Below, one piece after another: positions 1 through 9,018 of a stretch of DNA of 64,000 nt (positions within the stretch are counted from its first letter, which is position 1; each line of letters begins with the position of its first letter). Source of the DNA: Escherichia whittamii (GTDB lineage Bacteria; Pseudomonadota; Gammaproteobacteria; Enterobacterales; Enterobacteriaceae); the NCBI RefSeq assembly GCF_014836715.1, contig NZ_JACSQI010000013.1, forward strand, positions 62,001 to 126,000. Reading direction: 5' to 3'. The position numbers and the translations under genes are program-made. The notes under the pieces were generated by a model. It saw nothing but the letters and a program-made list of their open reading frames with translations, ran no database searches and was not told the origin of the DNA.

Positions 1-959
1 GCCTGTTGCGCAGCTGCAATTAAGGCTGGGACATTGCTCAGGCCGGTTAATTTCGCGGCCCAATCCAGACACGATGCCGCACTCAACATCACCGACATTA
101 AATGCCAACGCTGTGGCAATGCATGGCAAAAGCTGTGTACGGCGCTTTCCGGCTTGCTTAAAAAGCCTTCGCTCACCGCAAAATAAACACCAGAAGTTCC
201 CAGCGACAGCATTGCCTGGTTGGCATCAACCATACCCACACCAATCGCGCCAGCCGCGTTATCGCCGCCGCCCGCGACAACGGGCACTGCCGCCATTCCC
301 CATGCTGTTGCCACCTCGGGTAGCAAAGTCCCGGTAACTTCACTGCCTTCGTATAATGCTGGCATCTGGTCACGAGACAGCTGGCAAGCTTGCAGCATGA
401 CATCACTCCAGTCACGCTTCGCGACATCCAGCCACATGGTGCCTGCCGCATCAGACATATCACTGGCAAACTCTCCGGTCATACGCAGACGCAAATAATC
501 TTTCGGCAATAAAACTTTGTCTACCTGGCGGAATATCTCCGGCTCATGGCGTTGCACCCACAGCAGCTTAGGCGCGGTAAATCCTGGCATCATCAGATTG
601 CCGGTTATAGCGCGCGAATCCGGGACTCGTGCTTCAAGCAAAGCGCACTCTTGCGCACAGCGCCCGTCATTCCACAAAATGGCTGGACGTAATACTTGTT
701 GTCGAGCATCAAGTAACGTTGCTCCGTGCATCTGTCCGGCAATCCCTAACGCCTTAACCTCTTGCAAAGAATATTGTTGCGCAAGCGTTCTCACCGCACG
801 ATCAGTTGCCTGCCACCACTGTTCCGGGTCTTGTTCCGACCAGAGGGGATGCGGGCGCGAAACGGTTAGTTTTTCTGTTTGTGAAGCGATTACCTCACCC
901 TGCTCGTTGAGCAGAATGACTTTCACGCCCGATGTGCCAAGATCTATCCCGATATACAT
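1..959 (-). CDS. xylB: D-xylulose kinase XylB (3' end cut off by window edge)
   Basis: XylB phosphorylates D-xylulose to D-xylulose 5-phosphate, the second cytoplasmic step of xylose catabolism. The minus frame reads MYIGIDLGTSGVKVILL from 959 and stays open to the window edge, giving about 319 of the usual 484 residues. The first residues hold the FGGY-kinase phosphate-1 motif (DLGTSGVK); the GGGDNAAGAIGVG stretch near residue 230 is the family glycine-rich region. It lies 70 bp downstream of xylA on the same strand, as in K-12, and is probably co-transcribed. No in-frame stop or frameshift is visible in the part present. Confidence 0.97.
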   Translation of the reverse strand, partial: MYIGIDLGTSGVKVILLNEQGEVIASQTEKLTVSRPHPLWSEQDPEQWWQATDRAVRTLAQQYSLQEVKALGIAGQMHGATLLDARQQVLRPAILWNDGRCAQECALLEARVPDSRAITGNLMMPGFTAPKLLWVQRHEPEIFRQVDKVLLPKDYLRLRMTGEFASDMSDAAGTMWLDVAKRDWSDVMLQACQLSRDQMPALYEGSEVTGTLLPEVATAWGMAAVPVVAGGGDNAAGAIGVGMVDANQAMLSLGTSGVYFAVSEGFLSKPESAVHSFCHALPQRWHLMSVMLSAASCLDWAAKLTGLSNVPALIAAAQQ

Positions 960-976
960 AGCGATCGTTCCTTAAA

Positions 977-1010
977 AAATGCCCGGCATCGCTACCGATA
1001 ACCGGGCCAA
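977..1010 (-). terminator. xylA-xylB intercistronic hairpin
   Basis: GCCCGG (981-986) pairs with CCGGGC (1002-1007) around a 15-nt loop, between the xylA stop and the xylB start. There is no convincing T-run, so it is more likely an mRNA-stabilising or attenuating stem than a full terminator. Confidence 0.4.
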
Positions 1011-1029
1011 CGGACTGCACAATTAGCCG

Positions 1030-2352
1030 TTATTTGTCGAACAGATAATGGTTTACCAGATTTTCCAACTGCTCCTGGCGACCACTCTGATGCACCGGTG
1101 CAAGATTATGTTCCTGGGCATATTTTGCTAAATCCGCCAATGACATTTGGCCTTTCAGAATTTGCTGGCCCAGTTCGCTATTCCAGCCGGAATAACGTTG
1201 CGCTACGCGTTTATCCAGCTCACCGTCTTCAATCATGCGTGCTGCAATTTTCAGCGCCAGTGCCATCGTATCCATCGCGCCAATATGACCGTAGAACAGG
1301 TCATATTTATCGGTGCTCTGACGACGTACTTTGGCATCGAAGTTCAGACCGCCGGTAGTGAAACCGCCTGCTTTGAGGATTTCATACATCACAAGCGCAT
1401 TCTCTTCCACGCTGTTCGGGAACTGGTCAGTATCCCAGCCCAACTGCGCGTCACCACGGTTGGCATCAACAGAACCGAACAGTCCGAGCGCAATGGCAGT
1501 GGCAATTTCATGGTGGAAAGAGTGACCCGCCAGCGTTGCGTGGTTTGCTTCAATATTCAGTTTAATCTCTTTTTCCAGGCCAAACTGCTTCAGGAAGCCG
1601 TAGACCGTCGCGGCATCGTAATCATATTGATGTTTGGTCGGCTCTTGCGGTTTCGGTTCGATAAGCAGGGTACCCTGGAAACCGCTTTTATGTTTATGCT
1701 CAACCACCATCTGCATAAAGCGGCCAATCTGTTCACGCTCCTGTCGCAAATCGGTATTCAGCAGAGTTTCGTAACCTTCGCGACCGCCCCACAATACATA
1801 GTTTTCACCACCCAGTTTATGCGTCGCTTCCATCGCCGTAACGACTTGTGTTGCTGCCCAGCTGAAAACTTCCGGATCTGGATTCGTAGCTGCGCCCGCG
1901 CCATAACGTGGGTTAGTAAAGCAGTTAGCGGTTCCCCACAGCAGTTTCACGCCGCTCTCTTCTTGTTTACCTGCCAGCACATCGACCATTTGCGCAAAGT
2001 TATTGATGTACTCTTTTAACGATGCGCCTTCTGGAGAAACGTCCACATCGTGGAAGCAATAAAAAGGCACATGTAATTTGTGGAAAAACTCAAATGCGAC
2101 ATCTGCTTTACGCTTCGCCAATGCCAGCGCCTCGCCAGGTTGCTGCCACGGACGGTTAAACGCGCCTACACCAAACATATCCGCCCCGTTCCAGCAGAAG
2201 GTGTGCCAGTAGCAAGCGGCAAAACGCAAATGGTCTTCCATACGCTTACCCAACACCAGTTCGTCGGGGTTGTAGTGACGGAATGCTAACGGGTTAGAGG
2301 ATTTGGGACCTTCATAACGAACGCGATCGAGCTGGTCAAAATAAGCCTGCAT
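1030..2352 (-). CDS. xylA: Xylose isomerase XylA
   Basis: Metal-dependent TIM-barrel isomerase converting D-xylose to D-xylulose in the cytoplasm. The 440-residue product matches K-12 XylA in length. The catalytic region [11 protein letters not shown] carries His101 and Asp104, and metal-ligand regions ([33 protein letters not shown]) are intact. A second ATG in the same frame at 2364 would add four residues. The start at 2352 is preferred because GGAG lies 7 nt upstream of it and the known protein begins [10 protein letters not shown]. It is divergent from xylF and first in a xylA-xylB operon activated by XylR and CRP. Confidence 0.98.
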   Translation of the reverse strand: MQAYFDQLDRVRYEGPKSSNPLAFRHYNPDELVLGKRMEDHLRFAACYWHTFCWNGADMFGVGAFNRPWQQPGEALALAKRKADVAFEFFHKLHVPFYCFHDVDVSPEGASLKEYINNFAQMVDVLAGKQEESGVKLLWGTANCFTNPRYGAGAATNPDPEVFSWAATQVVTAMEATHKLGGENYVLWGGREGYETLLNTDLRQEREQIGRFMQMVVEHKHKSGFQGTLLIEPKPQEPTKHQYDYDAATVYGFLKQFGLEKEIKLNIEANHATLAGHSFHHEIATAIALGLFGSVDANRGDAQLGWDTDQFPNSVEENALVMYEILKAGGFTTGGLNFDAKVRRQSTDKYDLFYGHIGAMDTMALALKIAARMIEDGELDKRVAQRYSGWNSELGQQILKGQMSLADLAKYAQEHNLAPVHQSGRQEQLENLVNHYLFDK

Positions 2353-2718
2353 AATGAACTCCATAATCAGGTAATGCCGCGGGTAATGGATGATGTCGTA
2401 ATATTGGGCACTCCCTTCCAGTTGCTCAATTATGTTATTTCACACTGCTATTGAGATAATTCACAAGTGTGCGCTAGCTCGCAAAATAAAATGGAATGAT
2501 GAAATTGGGTAATTACTCGAAGAGAAAAATGCAACAAATTCGATTAACCAACAAAAATAAGATCTCGGTCATAAATCAAGAAATAAACTAAAAATCATAA
2601 TCGAAAGATAAAAATCTGTAATTGTTTTCCCCTATTTAGTTGCTAAAACTTGGTTACGTTTAACGCGGTGATTGTTACTTTTTAAAGCTACCCTCTAACA
2701 AAAGAAGGCCTCTGAACC
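2353..2718. promoter_or_regulatory. Divergent xylA / xylF control region
   Basis: This 366-bp AT-rich gap separates xylA (leftward) and xylF (rightward) and holds no gene. Two related segments sit 84 bp apart, at 2519-2540 and 2603-2623, sharing the pattern GA-A-GA-AAAAAT then AATT; they fit the known arrangement of one XylR site per promoter. A CRP-like site lies at 2450-2465 (minus strand TGTGAATTATCTCAAT). Site assignment is inference from this repeat and from known xyl regulation. Confidence 0.65.
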
Positions 2719-3711
2719 ATGAAAATAAAGAACATTTTACTCACCCTGTGCACATCACTTCTGCTAACCAACGTTGCGGCACATGCCAAAGAAGTCAAAA
2801 TCGGTATGGCTATTGATGATCTCCGTCTTGAGCGCTGGCAGAAAGACCGGGATATTTTCGTGAAAAAAGCTGAATCTCTCGGCGCAAAAGTATTTGTGCA
2901 GTCTGCAAATGGTAATGAAGAAACTCAAATGTCGCAGATTGAAAACATGATTAACCGGGGAGTCGATGTTCTTGTCATTATTCCGTATAACGGACAGGTA
3001 TTAAGTAACGTTGTAAAAGAGGCAAAACAAGAAGGTATTAAAGTATTAGCTTACGACCGCATGATTAATGATGCTGATATCGACTTTTATATTTCTTTCG
3101 ATAACGAAAAAGTGGGCGAACTACAAGCAAAAGCGCTGGTCGATATCGTCCCGCAAGGAAATTATTTCCTGATGGGCGGCTCTCCGGTAGATAACAACGC
3201 CAAGCTTTTCCGCGCCGGGCAAATGAAAGTATTAAAACCTTACGTCGACTCCGGGAAAATTAAAGTCGTCGGTGACCAATGGGTTGATGGCTGGTTACCA
3301 GAAAACGCGCTGAAAATTATGGAAAACGCGTTGACCGCCAACAATAACAAAATTGACGCTGTTGTTGCTTCTAACGATGCTACTGCTGGCGGGGCGATTC
3401 AGGCGTTAAGCGCGCAAGGTTTATCAGGGAAAGTCGCCATTTCCGGCCAGGATGCAGATCTCGCCGGCATTAAACGTATTGCTGCGGGTACGCAAACCAT
3501 GACGGTGTATAAACCGATTACTCTACTGGCAAATACTGCTGCAGAAATTGCCGTTGAACTGGGTAACAGTCAACAACCTAAAGCAGATACCACGCTGAAT
3601 AATGGGCTGAAAGATGTGCCATCCCGCCTGCTGACACCTATTGATGTGAATAAAAACAACATCAAAAACACCGTGATTAAAGACGGTTTCCACAAAGAGA
3701 GCGAGCTTTAA
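2719..3711 (+). CDS. xylF: D-xylose periplasmic binding protein XylF
   Basis: Substrate-binding component of the XylFGH ABC importer; it captures D-xylose in the periplasm. The 330-residue product has a Sec signal peptide (MKIKNILLTLCTSLLLTNVAAHA, cleavage near residue 23) followed by a type I sugar-binding fold (KIGMAIDDLRLERW, VDVLVIIPYNGQ, VVASNDATAGGAIQAL, ISGQDADLAGI). Length equals K-12 XylF. It is the first gene of xylFGH and is followed by a hairpin that probably lowers expression of the membrane genes relative to the binding protein. Confidence 0.98.
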   Translation: MKIKNILLTLCTSLLLTNVAAHAKEVKIGMAIDDLRLERWQKDRDIFVKKAESLGAKVFVQSANGNEETQMSQIENMINRGVDVLVIIPYNGQVLSNVVKEAKQEGIKVLAYDRMINDADIDFYISFDNEKVGELQAKALVDIVPQGNYFLMGGSPVDNNAKLFRAGQMKVLKPYVDSGKIKVVGDQWVDGWLPENALKIMENALTANNNKIDAVVASNDATAGGAIQALSAQGLSGKVAISGQDADLAGIKRIAAGTQTMTVYKPITLLANTAAEIAVELGNSQQPKADTTLNNGLKDVPSRLLTPIDVNKNNIKNTVIKDGFHKESEL

Positions 3712-3716
3712 GCGTT

Positions 3717-3741
3717 ACGTCCCTGTCGATAACGGGGACGT
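3717..3741 (+). terminator. xylF-xylG attenuating hairpin
   Basis: ACGTCCC (3717-3723) pairs perfectly with GGGACGT (3735-3741). It sits just after the xylF stop and before the xylG ribosome site, with only a weak T-run after it. A partial terminator or 3'-end-protecting stem after the binding-protein gene is typical of ABC importer operons. Confidence 0.5.
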
Positions 3742-3788
3742 GATTTCTCTCCATGCCGCATGAACTGATTGGCTTAGGTGGAGTCGTT

Positions 3789-5330
3789 ATGTCTTATCTA
3801 CTTGAAATGAAGAGCATTACCAAATCTTTCGGCAGCGTAAAGGCGATAGATAACGTCAGTTTGCGGCTAAATGCTGGTGAGATCGTCTCACTTTGTGGTG
3901 AGAACGGTTCTGGTAAATCAACATTAATGAAAGTGCTATGCGGAATTTATCCCTTTGGCAGTTACGAAGGCGAAATTACTTTTGCTGGTGAAGTAATACA
4001 GGCAAGTCACATCCGTGATACCGAACGCAAAGGTATCGCCATCATTCACCAGGAATTAGCATTGGTGAAAGAGTTGACCGTGCTGGAAAATATCTTTCTT
4101 GGCAATGAGATAACCCGCAATGGGATTATGGATTATGACCTGATGACGCTACGCTGTCAGAAACTGTTAGCGCAAGTCAGCTTATCCATTTCACCAGATA
4201 CCCGCGTTGGTGATTTAGGGCTTGGGCAACAACAACTCGTTGAAATTGCCAAGGCACTCAATAAACAGGTGCGTTTATTAATTCTCGATGAACCGACAGC
4301 CTCATTAACTGAGCTGGAAACCACAGTTTTACTGGATATTATTCGCGATCTGCAACAACACGGCATCGCCCGTATCTATATTTCTCACAAGCTCAACGAA
4401 GTCAAAGCGATTTCCGACACAATTTGTGTTATTCGCGACGGTCAGCACATAGGTACGCGTGATGCAGTCGGAATGAGCGAAGACGATATTATCACCATGA
4501 TGGTTGGGCGAGAATTAACGGCACTTTACCCAAACGAACCGCATACCACTGGCGATGAAATATTACGTATAGAGCACCTGACGGCATGGCATCCGGTTAA
4601 TCGTCATATTAAACGGGTTAACGATGTCTCGTTTTCCCTGAAACGTGGCGAAATACTGGGGATTGCCGGACTGGTTGGCGCTGGCCGCACCGAAACTATT
4701 CAATGCCTTTTTGGCGTTTGGCCCGGGCAGTGGGAAGGGGAAATCTATATTGATAGCAAACAAGTGGATATTCGTAATTGCCAGCAAGCCATCGCCCTAG
4801 GTATTGCGATGGTGCCAGAAGACAGAAAACGCGATGGCATCGTTCCGGTAATGGCGGTTGGTAAAAACATTACCCTCGCGGCACTCAGTAAATTTACCGG
4901 GGGTATTAGCCAACTTGATGATGCCGCAGAGCAAAAATGTATTCTGGAATCCATCCAGCAACTCAAAGTTAAAACATCTTCCCCCGACCTTGCTATTGGA
5001 CGTTTAAGCGGCGGCAATCAGCAAAAAGCGATCCTCGCACGCTGCCTGTTATTAAATCCGCGCATTCTCATTCTTGATGAACCTACCAGGGGTATCGATA
5101 TTGGCGCGAAATACGAGATCTACAAATTAATTAACCAACTCGTCCAGCAGGGTATCGCCGTTATTGTCATCTCTTCTGAATTACCTGAAGTGCTTGGTCT
5201 TAGCGATCGCGTACTGGTGATGCATGAAGGAAAACTAAAAGCCAACCTGATAAATCATAACCTGACTCAGGAGCAGGTGATGGAAGCCGCATTGAGGAGC
5301 GAACATCATGTCGAAAAGCAATCCGTCTGA
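3789..5330 (+). CDS. xylG: Xylose ABC importer ATP-binding protein XylG
   Basis: Tandem-domain ATPase that energises xylose uptake. The 513 residues hold two ABC domains. The first has Walker [10 protein letters not shown] (37-45), signature LGLGQQQ and Walker [11 protein letters not shown]. The second has a degenerate Walker A (GLVGAGRTE), signature LSGGNQQ and Walker [13 protein letters not shown], typical of carbohydrate-uptake CUT2 ATPases. The frame is open from an upstream ATG at 3753, but the start at 3789 gives the known length. The 3' end overlaps xylH by 23 nt, which suggests translational coupling. Confidence 0.98.
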   Translation: MSYLLEMKSITKSFGSVKAIDNVSLRLNAGEIVSLCGENGSGKSTLMKVLCGIYPFGSYEGEITFAGEVIQASHIRDTERKGIAIIHQELALVKELTVLENIFLGNEITRNGIMDYDLMTLRCQKLLAQVSLSISPDTRVGDLGLGQQQLVEIAKALNKQVRLLILDEPTASLTELETTVLLDIIRDLQQHGIARIYISHKLNEVKAISDTICVIRDGQHIGTRDAVGMSEDDIITMMVGRELTALYPNEPHTTGDEILRIEHLTAWHPVNRHIKRVNDVSFSLKRGEILGIAGLVGAGRTETIQCLFGVWPGQWEGEIYIDSKQVDIRNCQQAIALGIAMVPEDRKRDGIVPVMAVGKNITLAALSKFTGGISQLDDAAEQKCILESIQQLKVKTSSPDLAIGRLSGGNQQKAILARCLLLNPRILILDEPTRGIDIGAKYEIYKLINQLVQQGIAVIVISSELPEVLGLSDRVLVMHEGKLKANLINHNLTQEQVMEAALRSEHHVEKQSV

Positions 5331-6489
5331 AGTGAAATTAGCCGTACCGACATCCGGTGGCTTCTCTGTGCTGAAATCACTGAATTTACAAGTCTTCGTG
5401 ATGATTGCAGCAATCATCGCTATCATGCTGTTCTTTACCTGGACTACTGACGGTGCCTATCTAAGCGCCCGTAACGTCTCCAACTTGCTGCGCCAGACCG
5501 CAATTACCGGCATCCTTGCGGTAGGGATGGTGTTTGTCATAATTTCTGCCGAAATCGACCTCTCGGTCGGCTCGATGATGGGGCTATTAGGCGGCGTCGC
5601 TGCTATCTGCGACGTCTGGTTAGGCTGGCCTCTACCATTCACCATCATTGTGACGCTGGTTCTGGGCCTGCTTCTCGGCGCCTGGAATGGTTGGTGGGTC
5701 GCGTACCGCAAAGTGCCTTCATTTATTGTCACCCTGGCAGGTATGTTGGCATTTCGCGGCATCCTTATTGGTATCACCAACGGCACGACCGTTTCCCCCA
5801 CCAGCGCCGCAATGTCACAAATTGGGCAAAGCTATCTACCCGCCAGCACCGGTTTCATCATCGGCGCGCTTGGCTTAATGGCTTTTGTCGGCTGGCAATG
5901 GCGTGGAAGAATGCGCCGACAGGCTTTGGGTTTACAGTCTCCGGCATCTACAGCGGTGGTCGGTCGTCAGGCTTTGACCGCCATCATCGTATTAGGCGCA
6001 ATCTGGCTGCTGAATGATTACCGTGGCGTTCCTACTCCGGTCCTGCTGCTGACGTTACTGCTACTCGGCGGCATGTTTATGGCAACAAGGACAGCCTTCG
6101 GGCGGCGCATTTACGCTATTGGCGGCAATCTGGAAGCAGCGCGACTCTCCGGGATTAACGTAGAACGCACCAAACTTGCCGTGTTTGCTATCAACGGTTT
6201 GATGGTGGCCATCGCTGGGTTAATTCTCAGTTCGCGGCTTGGCGCAGGCTCGCCTTCTGCCGGTAATATCGCCGAGCTGGACGCGATTGCAGCCTGCGTG
6301 ATTGGCGGCACCAGTCTGGCTGGCGGCGTAGGGAGTGTTGCGGGTGCTGTGATGGGGGCATTCATCATGGCTTCGCTGGATAACGGCATGAGTATGATGG
6401 ATGTTCCGACCTTCTGGCAGTATATCGTCAAAGGTGCGATTCTGTTGCTGGCAGTATGGATGGACTCCGCAACCAAACGCCGTTCCTGA
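5308..6489 (+). CDS. xylH: Xylose ABC importer permease XylH
   Basis: Integral inner-membrane permease of XylFGH. The 393-residue product is strongly hydrophobic with about 10 predicted membrane segments (for example [66 protein letters not shown]). It carries the CUT2 permease signature region [20 protein letters not shown], which contacts the ATPase. Length equals K-12. A strong terminator follows it. Confidence 0.98.
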   Translation: MSKSNPSEVKLAVPTSGGFSVLKSLNLQVFVMIAAIIAIMLFFTWTTDGAYLSARNVSNLLRQTAITGILAVGMVFVIISAEIDLSVGSMMGLLGGVAAICDVWLGWPLPFTIIVTLVLGLLLGAWNGWWVAYRKVPSFIVTLAGMLAFRGILIGITNGTTVSPTSAAMSQIGQSYLPASTGFIIGALGLMAFVGWQWRGRMRRQALGLQSPASTAVVGRQALTAIIVLGAIWLLNDYRGVPTPVLLLTLLLLGGMFMATRTAFGRRIYAIGGNLEAARLSGINVERTKLAVFAINGLMVAIAGLILSSRLGAGSPSAGNIAELDAIAACVIGGTSLAGGVGSVAGAVMGAFIMASLDNGMSMMDVPTFWQYIVKGAILLLAVWMDSATKRRS

Positions 6490-6505
6490 TTTTGATAAAA
6501 ATTTT

Positions 6506-6542
6506 CTCAAAACCGGTAACGTGTTGCCGGTTCTGAGTTTTT
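6506..6542 (+). terminator. Rho-independent terminator after xylH
   Basis: A long interrupted stem (CTCA/AACCGG/AAC against GTT/CCGGTT/TGAG, 6506-6537) is followed at once by TTTTT. It ends xylFGH; xylR therefore probably depends mainly on its own weak promoter plus read-through. Confidence 0.75.
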
Positions 6543-6566
6543 GCATGATTCAGCAGGAAAAGAACC

Positions 6567-7745
6567 ATGTTTACTAAACGTCACCGAATCACATTACTGT
6601 TCAATGCTAATAAAGCCTATGACCGTCAAGTTGTAGAAGGTGTGGGGGAATATTTACAGGCGTCACAATCGGAATGGGATATTTTCATTGAAGAAGATTT
6701 CCGCGCCCGCATTGATAAAATCAAGGACTGGTTAGGAGATGGCGTTATTGCCGACTTTGATGATAACCAAATCGAGCAAGCGTTGGCTGATGTTGACGTC
6801 CCCATTGTCGGGGTTGGCGGCTCGTATCACCTGGCAGAAAGCTACCCGCCCGTACATTACATTGCCACTGATAACTATGCGCTGGTTGAAAGCGCATTTT
6901 TGCACTTAAAAGAAAAAGGCGTTAACCGCTTTGCTTTTTATGGTCTGCCAGAGTCGAGTGGCAAAAGATGGGCAGCCGAACGCGAATATGCTTTTCGCCA
7001 GCTCGTTGCTGAGGAAAAGTACCGCGGTGTCGTTTATCAGGGGTTGGAAACAGCACCAGAAAACTGGCAGCACGCGCAAAATCGGTTGGCCGACTGGTTG
7101 CAAACATTGCCACCGCAAACCGGGATTATTGCCGTTACTGACGCCCGAGCGCGGCATATTCTGCAAGTTTGCGAGCATCTGCATATTCCCGTACCGGAAA
7201 AACTATGCGTAATTGGCATCGATAACGAAGAGCTGACCCGCTATCTTTCTCGCGTCGCGCTTTCTTCGGTTGCCCAGGGTGCGCGGCAAATGGGCTATCA
7301 GGCGGCAAAACTTCTGCATCGGTTGTTAGATAAAGAAGCGATGCCGTTGCAGCGGATTTTGGTCCCACCAGTACGCGTCATTGAACGGCGTTCTACGGAT
7401 TACCGTTCGTTGACCGACCCGGCTGTTATTCAGGCCATGCATTACATTCGTAATCACGCCTGCAAAGGGATTAAAGTGGATCAGGTGCTGGATGCGGTGG
7501 GCATATCGAGATCCAATCTTGAGAAACGGTTTAAAGAAGAAGTAGGTGAAACTATTCACGCAATGATTCATGCCGAGAAGCTGGAAAAAGCGCGCAGCCT
7601 GCTGATTTCTACTACCTTGTCGATCAATGAGATATCGCAAATGTGTGGTTATCCATCGCTGCAATATTTCTACTCTGTATTTAAAAAAGCGTATGACACG
7701 ACGCCAAAAGAGTATCGCGATGTAAATAGCGAGGTCATGTTGTAG
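6567..7745 (+). CDS. xylR: Xylose operon activator XylR
   Basis: AraC-family activator that, with D-xylose bound, turns on xylAB and xylFGH. The 392-residue protein has an unusual build: an N-terminal LacI/periplasmic-binding-like sensor (about residues 5-275; HRITLLFNANKAYDRQVVEGVGEYL, IIAVTDARARHIL, VIGIDNEELTRYLS) followed by a C-terminal double helix-turn-helix (SRSNLEKRFKEEVGETIHAMIHAEKLEKARSLL and SINEISQMCGYPSLQYFYSVFKKAYDTTPKEYR). Length equals K-12 XylR. It sits directly downstream of xylH. Confidence 0.98.
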   Translation: MFTKRHRITLLFNANKAYDRQVVEGVGEYLQASQSEWDIFIEEDFRARIDKIKDWLGDGVIADFDDNQIEQALADVDVPIVGVGGSYHLAESYPPVHYIATDNYALVESAFLHLKEKGVNRFAFYGLPESSGKRWAAEREYAFRQLVAEEKYRGVVYQGLETAPENWQHAQNRLADWLQTLPPQTGIIAVTDARARHILQVCEHLHIPVPEKLCVIGIDNEELTRYLSRVALSSVAQGARQMGYQAAKLLHRLLDKEAMPLQRILVPPVRVIERRSTDYRSLTDPAVIQAMHYIRNHACKGIKVDQVLDAVGISRSNLEKRFKEEVGETIHAMIHAEKLEKARSLLISTTLSINEISQMCGYPSLQYFYSVFKKAYDTTPKEYRDVNSEVML

Positions 7746-7756
7746 CGGGAGGGGAA

Positions 7757-7860
7757 AAGCCGCCAGGCATGATAAGACGCGCCAGCGTCGCATCAGGTAA
7801 CGCAGCACAACCACCTGATACGAGCAAAAGCCTTATCCGACCAACAAGTCGGATAAGGCT
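7757..7860. repeat. REP/BIME-type element between xylR and bax
   Basis: A degenerate REP-like unit (7763-7800) precedes a perfect 13-bp stem with a 6-nt loop: AGCCTTATCCGAC (7829-7841) with GTCGGATAAGGCT (7848-7860). It lies between convergent genes and may act as a bidirectional terminator or mRNA stabiliser. Confidence 0.7.
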
Positions 7861-7873
7861 AAAAGGGATGCAA

Positions 7874-8698
7874 TTACATATGCGCGGCGATTAACCGCTG
7901 GTTATCCTGGTACATCGCGAACAGATAGTTGTTATAACTCTGCCCTTTCGTGGAATAACCTTTCAGCTTATGAATCATCGCCGTAGCGGTAACTTCCTGA
8001 TCCGCTTTACGCAGCTGCGCGCGCGATTTACGGAAAGAAGCATAAGCCGGGTGCGTATTCAGGTTAGTGACATAGGCGCTCACCGATTCTTTGACAGAAC
8101 TGAACTGTGAGTAGCCCTTCACTTTACCCGGCGCATTGGTACAACGCCCTTTCATGCACTTCATGCCAAACAGGTTGTTGTTGTTACGCGCCAGCTTCGA
8201 CGTACCCCAACCACTTTCTGCTGCAGCCATCGTCGCCACCATACTGGTCGGGATAATGTCTACGCGTTCAAGTAGCGTATTCCACGGGATTTTTCGTGTA
8301 TTACCAGACCACTTCACCTTATAGCGTTTGGCGATGTCTTGCAGACGTGCACGCTCTGAAGGTGACCACTGGCCCTGGTACTGCTTTGAAATCAGCCAGT
8401 TACGTTCCGCCGTAATGGCAGCATTTTGGCTGGTAATATAGGGCATTACAGTCCGGAGAAACGCTTTTTTCCTTGGTGTTCCGGAAGGGTATTTTCGCAA
8501 ATCAGGAAGTGAACTACTCTTTGCACTATTGCGAGAATACTCTTGTTTACTGCTTACCTGTTTATTACTAGCTTTGGTTATGTGGGACTTTTGACTCGCT
8601 GTTGTCGTGTGCGTTTTCGCTAACACCTCACTCGAAAACATCAGAGTGAGTAACATAAGAATCATCGCCCCATATCGTCGTATGGGAGTCAAAATCAT
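7874..8698 (-). CDS. bax: Bax, exported glucosaminidase-like protein
   Basis: The 274-residue protein has an N-terminal signal sequence (MILTPIRRYGAMILMLLTLMFSSEVLA), a Ser/Lys/Thr-rich linker (about 28-75), and a C-terminal glucosaminidase/mannosyl-glycoprotein endo-beta-N-acetylglucosaminidase-like domain (VATMAAAESGWGTSKLARNNNNLFGMKC, with the AAESGWG catalytic-Glu motif). A cell-wall hydrolytic role is likely but not established. AGGAG lies upstream of the ATG at 8698. It is divergent from malS, as in K-12. Confidence 0.93.
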   Translation of the reverse strand: MILTPIRRYGAMILMLLTLMFSSEVLAKTHTTTASQKSHITKASNKQVSSKQEYSRNSAKSSSLPDLRKYPSGTPRKKAFLRTVMPYITSQNAAITAERNWLISKQYQGQWSPSERARLQDIAKRYKVKWSGNTRKIPWNTLLERVDIIPTSMVATMAAAESGWGTSKLARNNNNLFGMKCMKGRCTNAPGKVKGYSQFSSVKESVSAYVTNLNTHPAYASFRKSRAQLRKADQEVTATAMIHKLKGYSTKGQSYNNYLFAMYQDNQRLIAAHM

Positions 8699-9018
8699 CA
8701 GTTCTCCTGGTCGGATTTAATCATTCCAACACCTTATATTTTTCACAAATTTGAGAGTTGAATCTCAAATCATATCAAAAATAGCGGTAAAACGCACCCC
8801 AAGGAATAGTCCAAATCTGAAACTATGTCACGTATAAACCGTTCAGATTGGCGCTAAATCGCAGAAAATGTGGGGTTTATCGCAAAAAATAAGCTTAAAT
8901 CTCAGGTGAACTACTCCCCCTTTCGTCTCATCCTGGCGCAATGAACATCAGGGAGGAGTTTTACCAGCATTATCACTGGCAAACTGGTGAAATTCGCAGC
9001 AACAAGGACTCATCCGTT
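8699..9018. promoter_or_regulatory. bax / malS divergent regulatory region with possible MalT boxes
   Basis: A 320-bp non-coding gap. Sequences resembling MalT boxes (GGGGA[TG]GAGG or its complement) occur at 8911-8920 (CTACTCCCCC), 8926-8935 (TCTCATCCTG) and 8951-8960 (GGGAGGAGTT). malS is a MalT-dependent gene, so this fits, but each match is imperfect. AAGGA near 9005 is the probable malS ribosome site. Confidence 0.45.

Noticed and set aside
1147-2019. 290-codon frame opposite xylA
   Set aside because: Antisense to xylA; no protein-like features.
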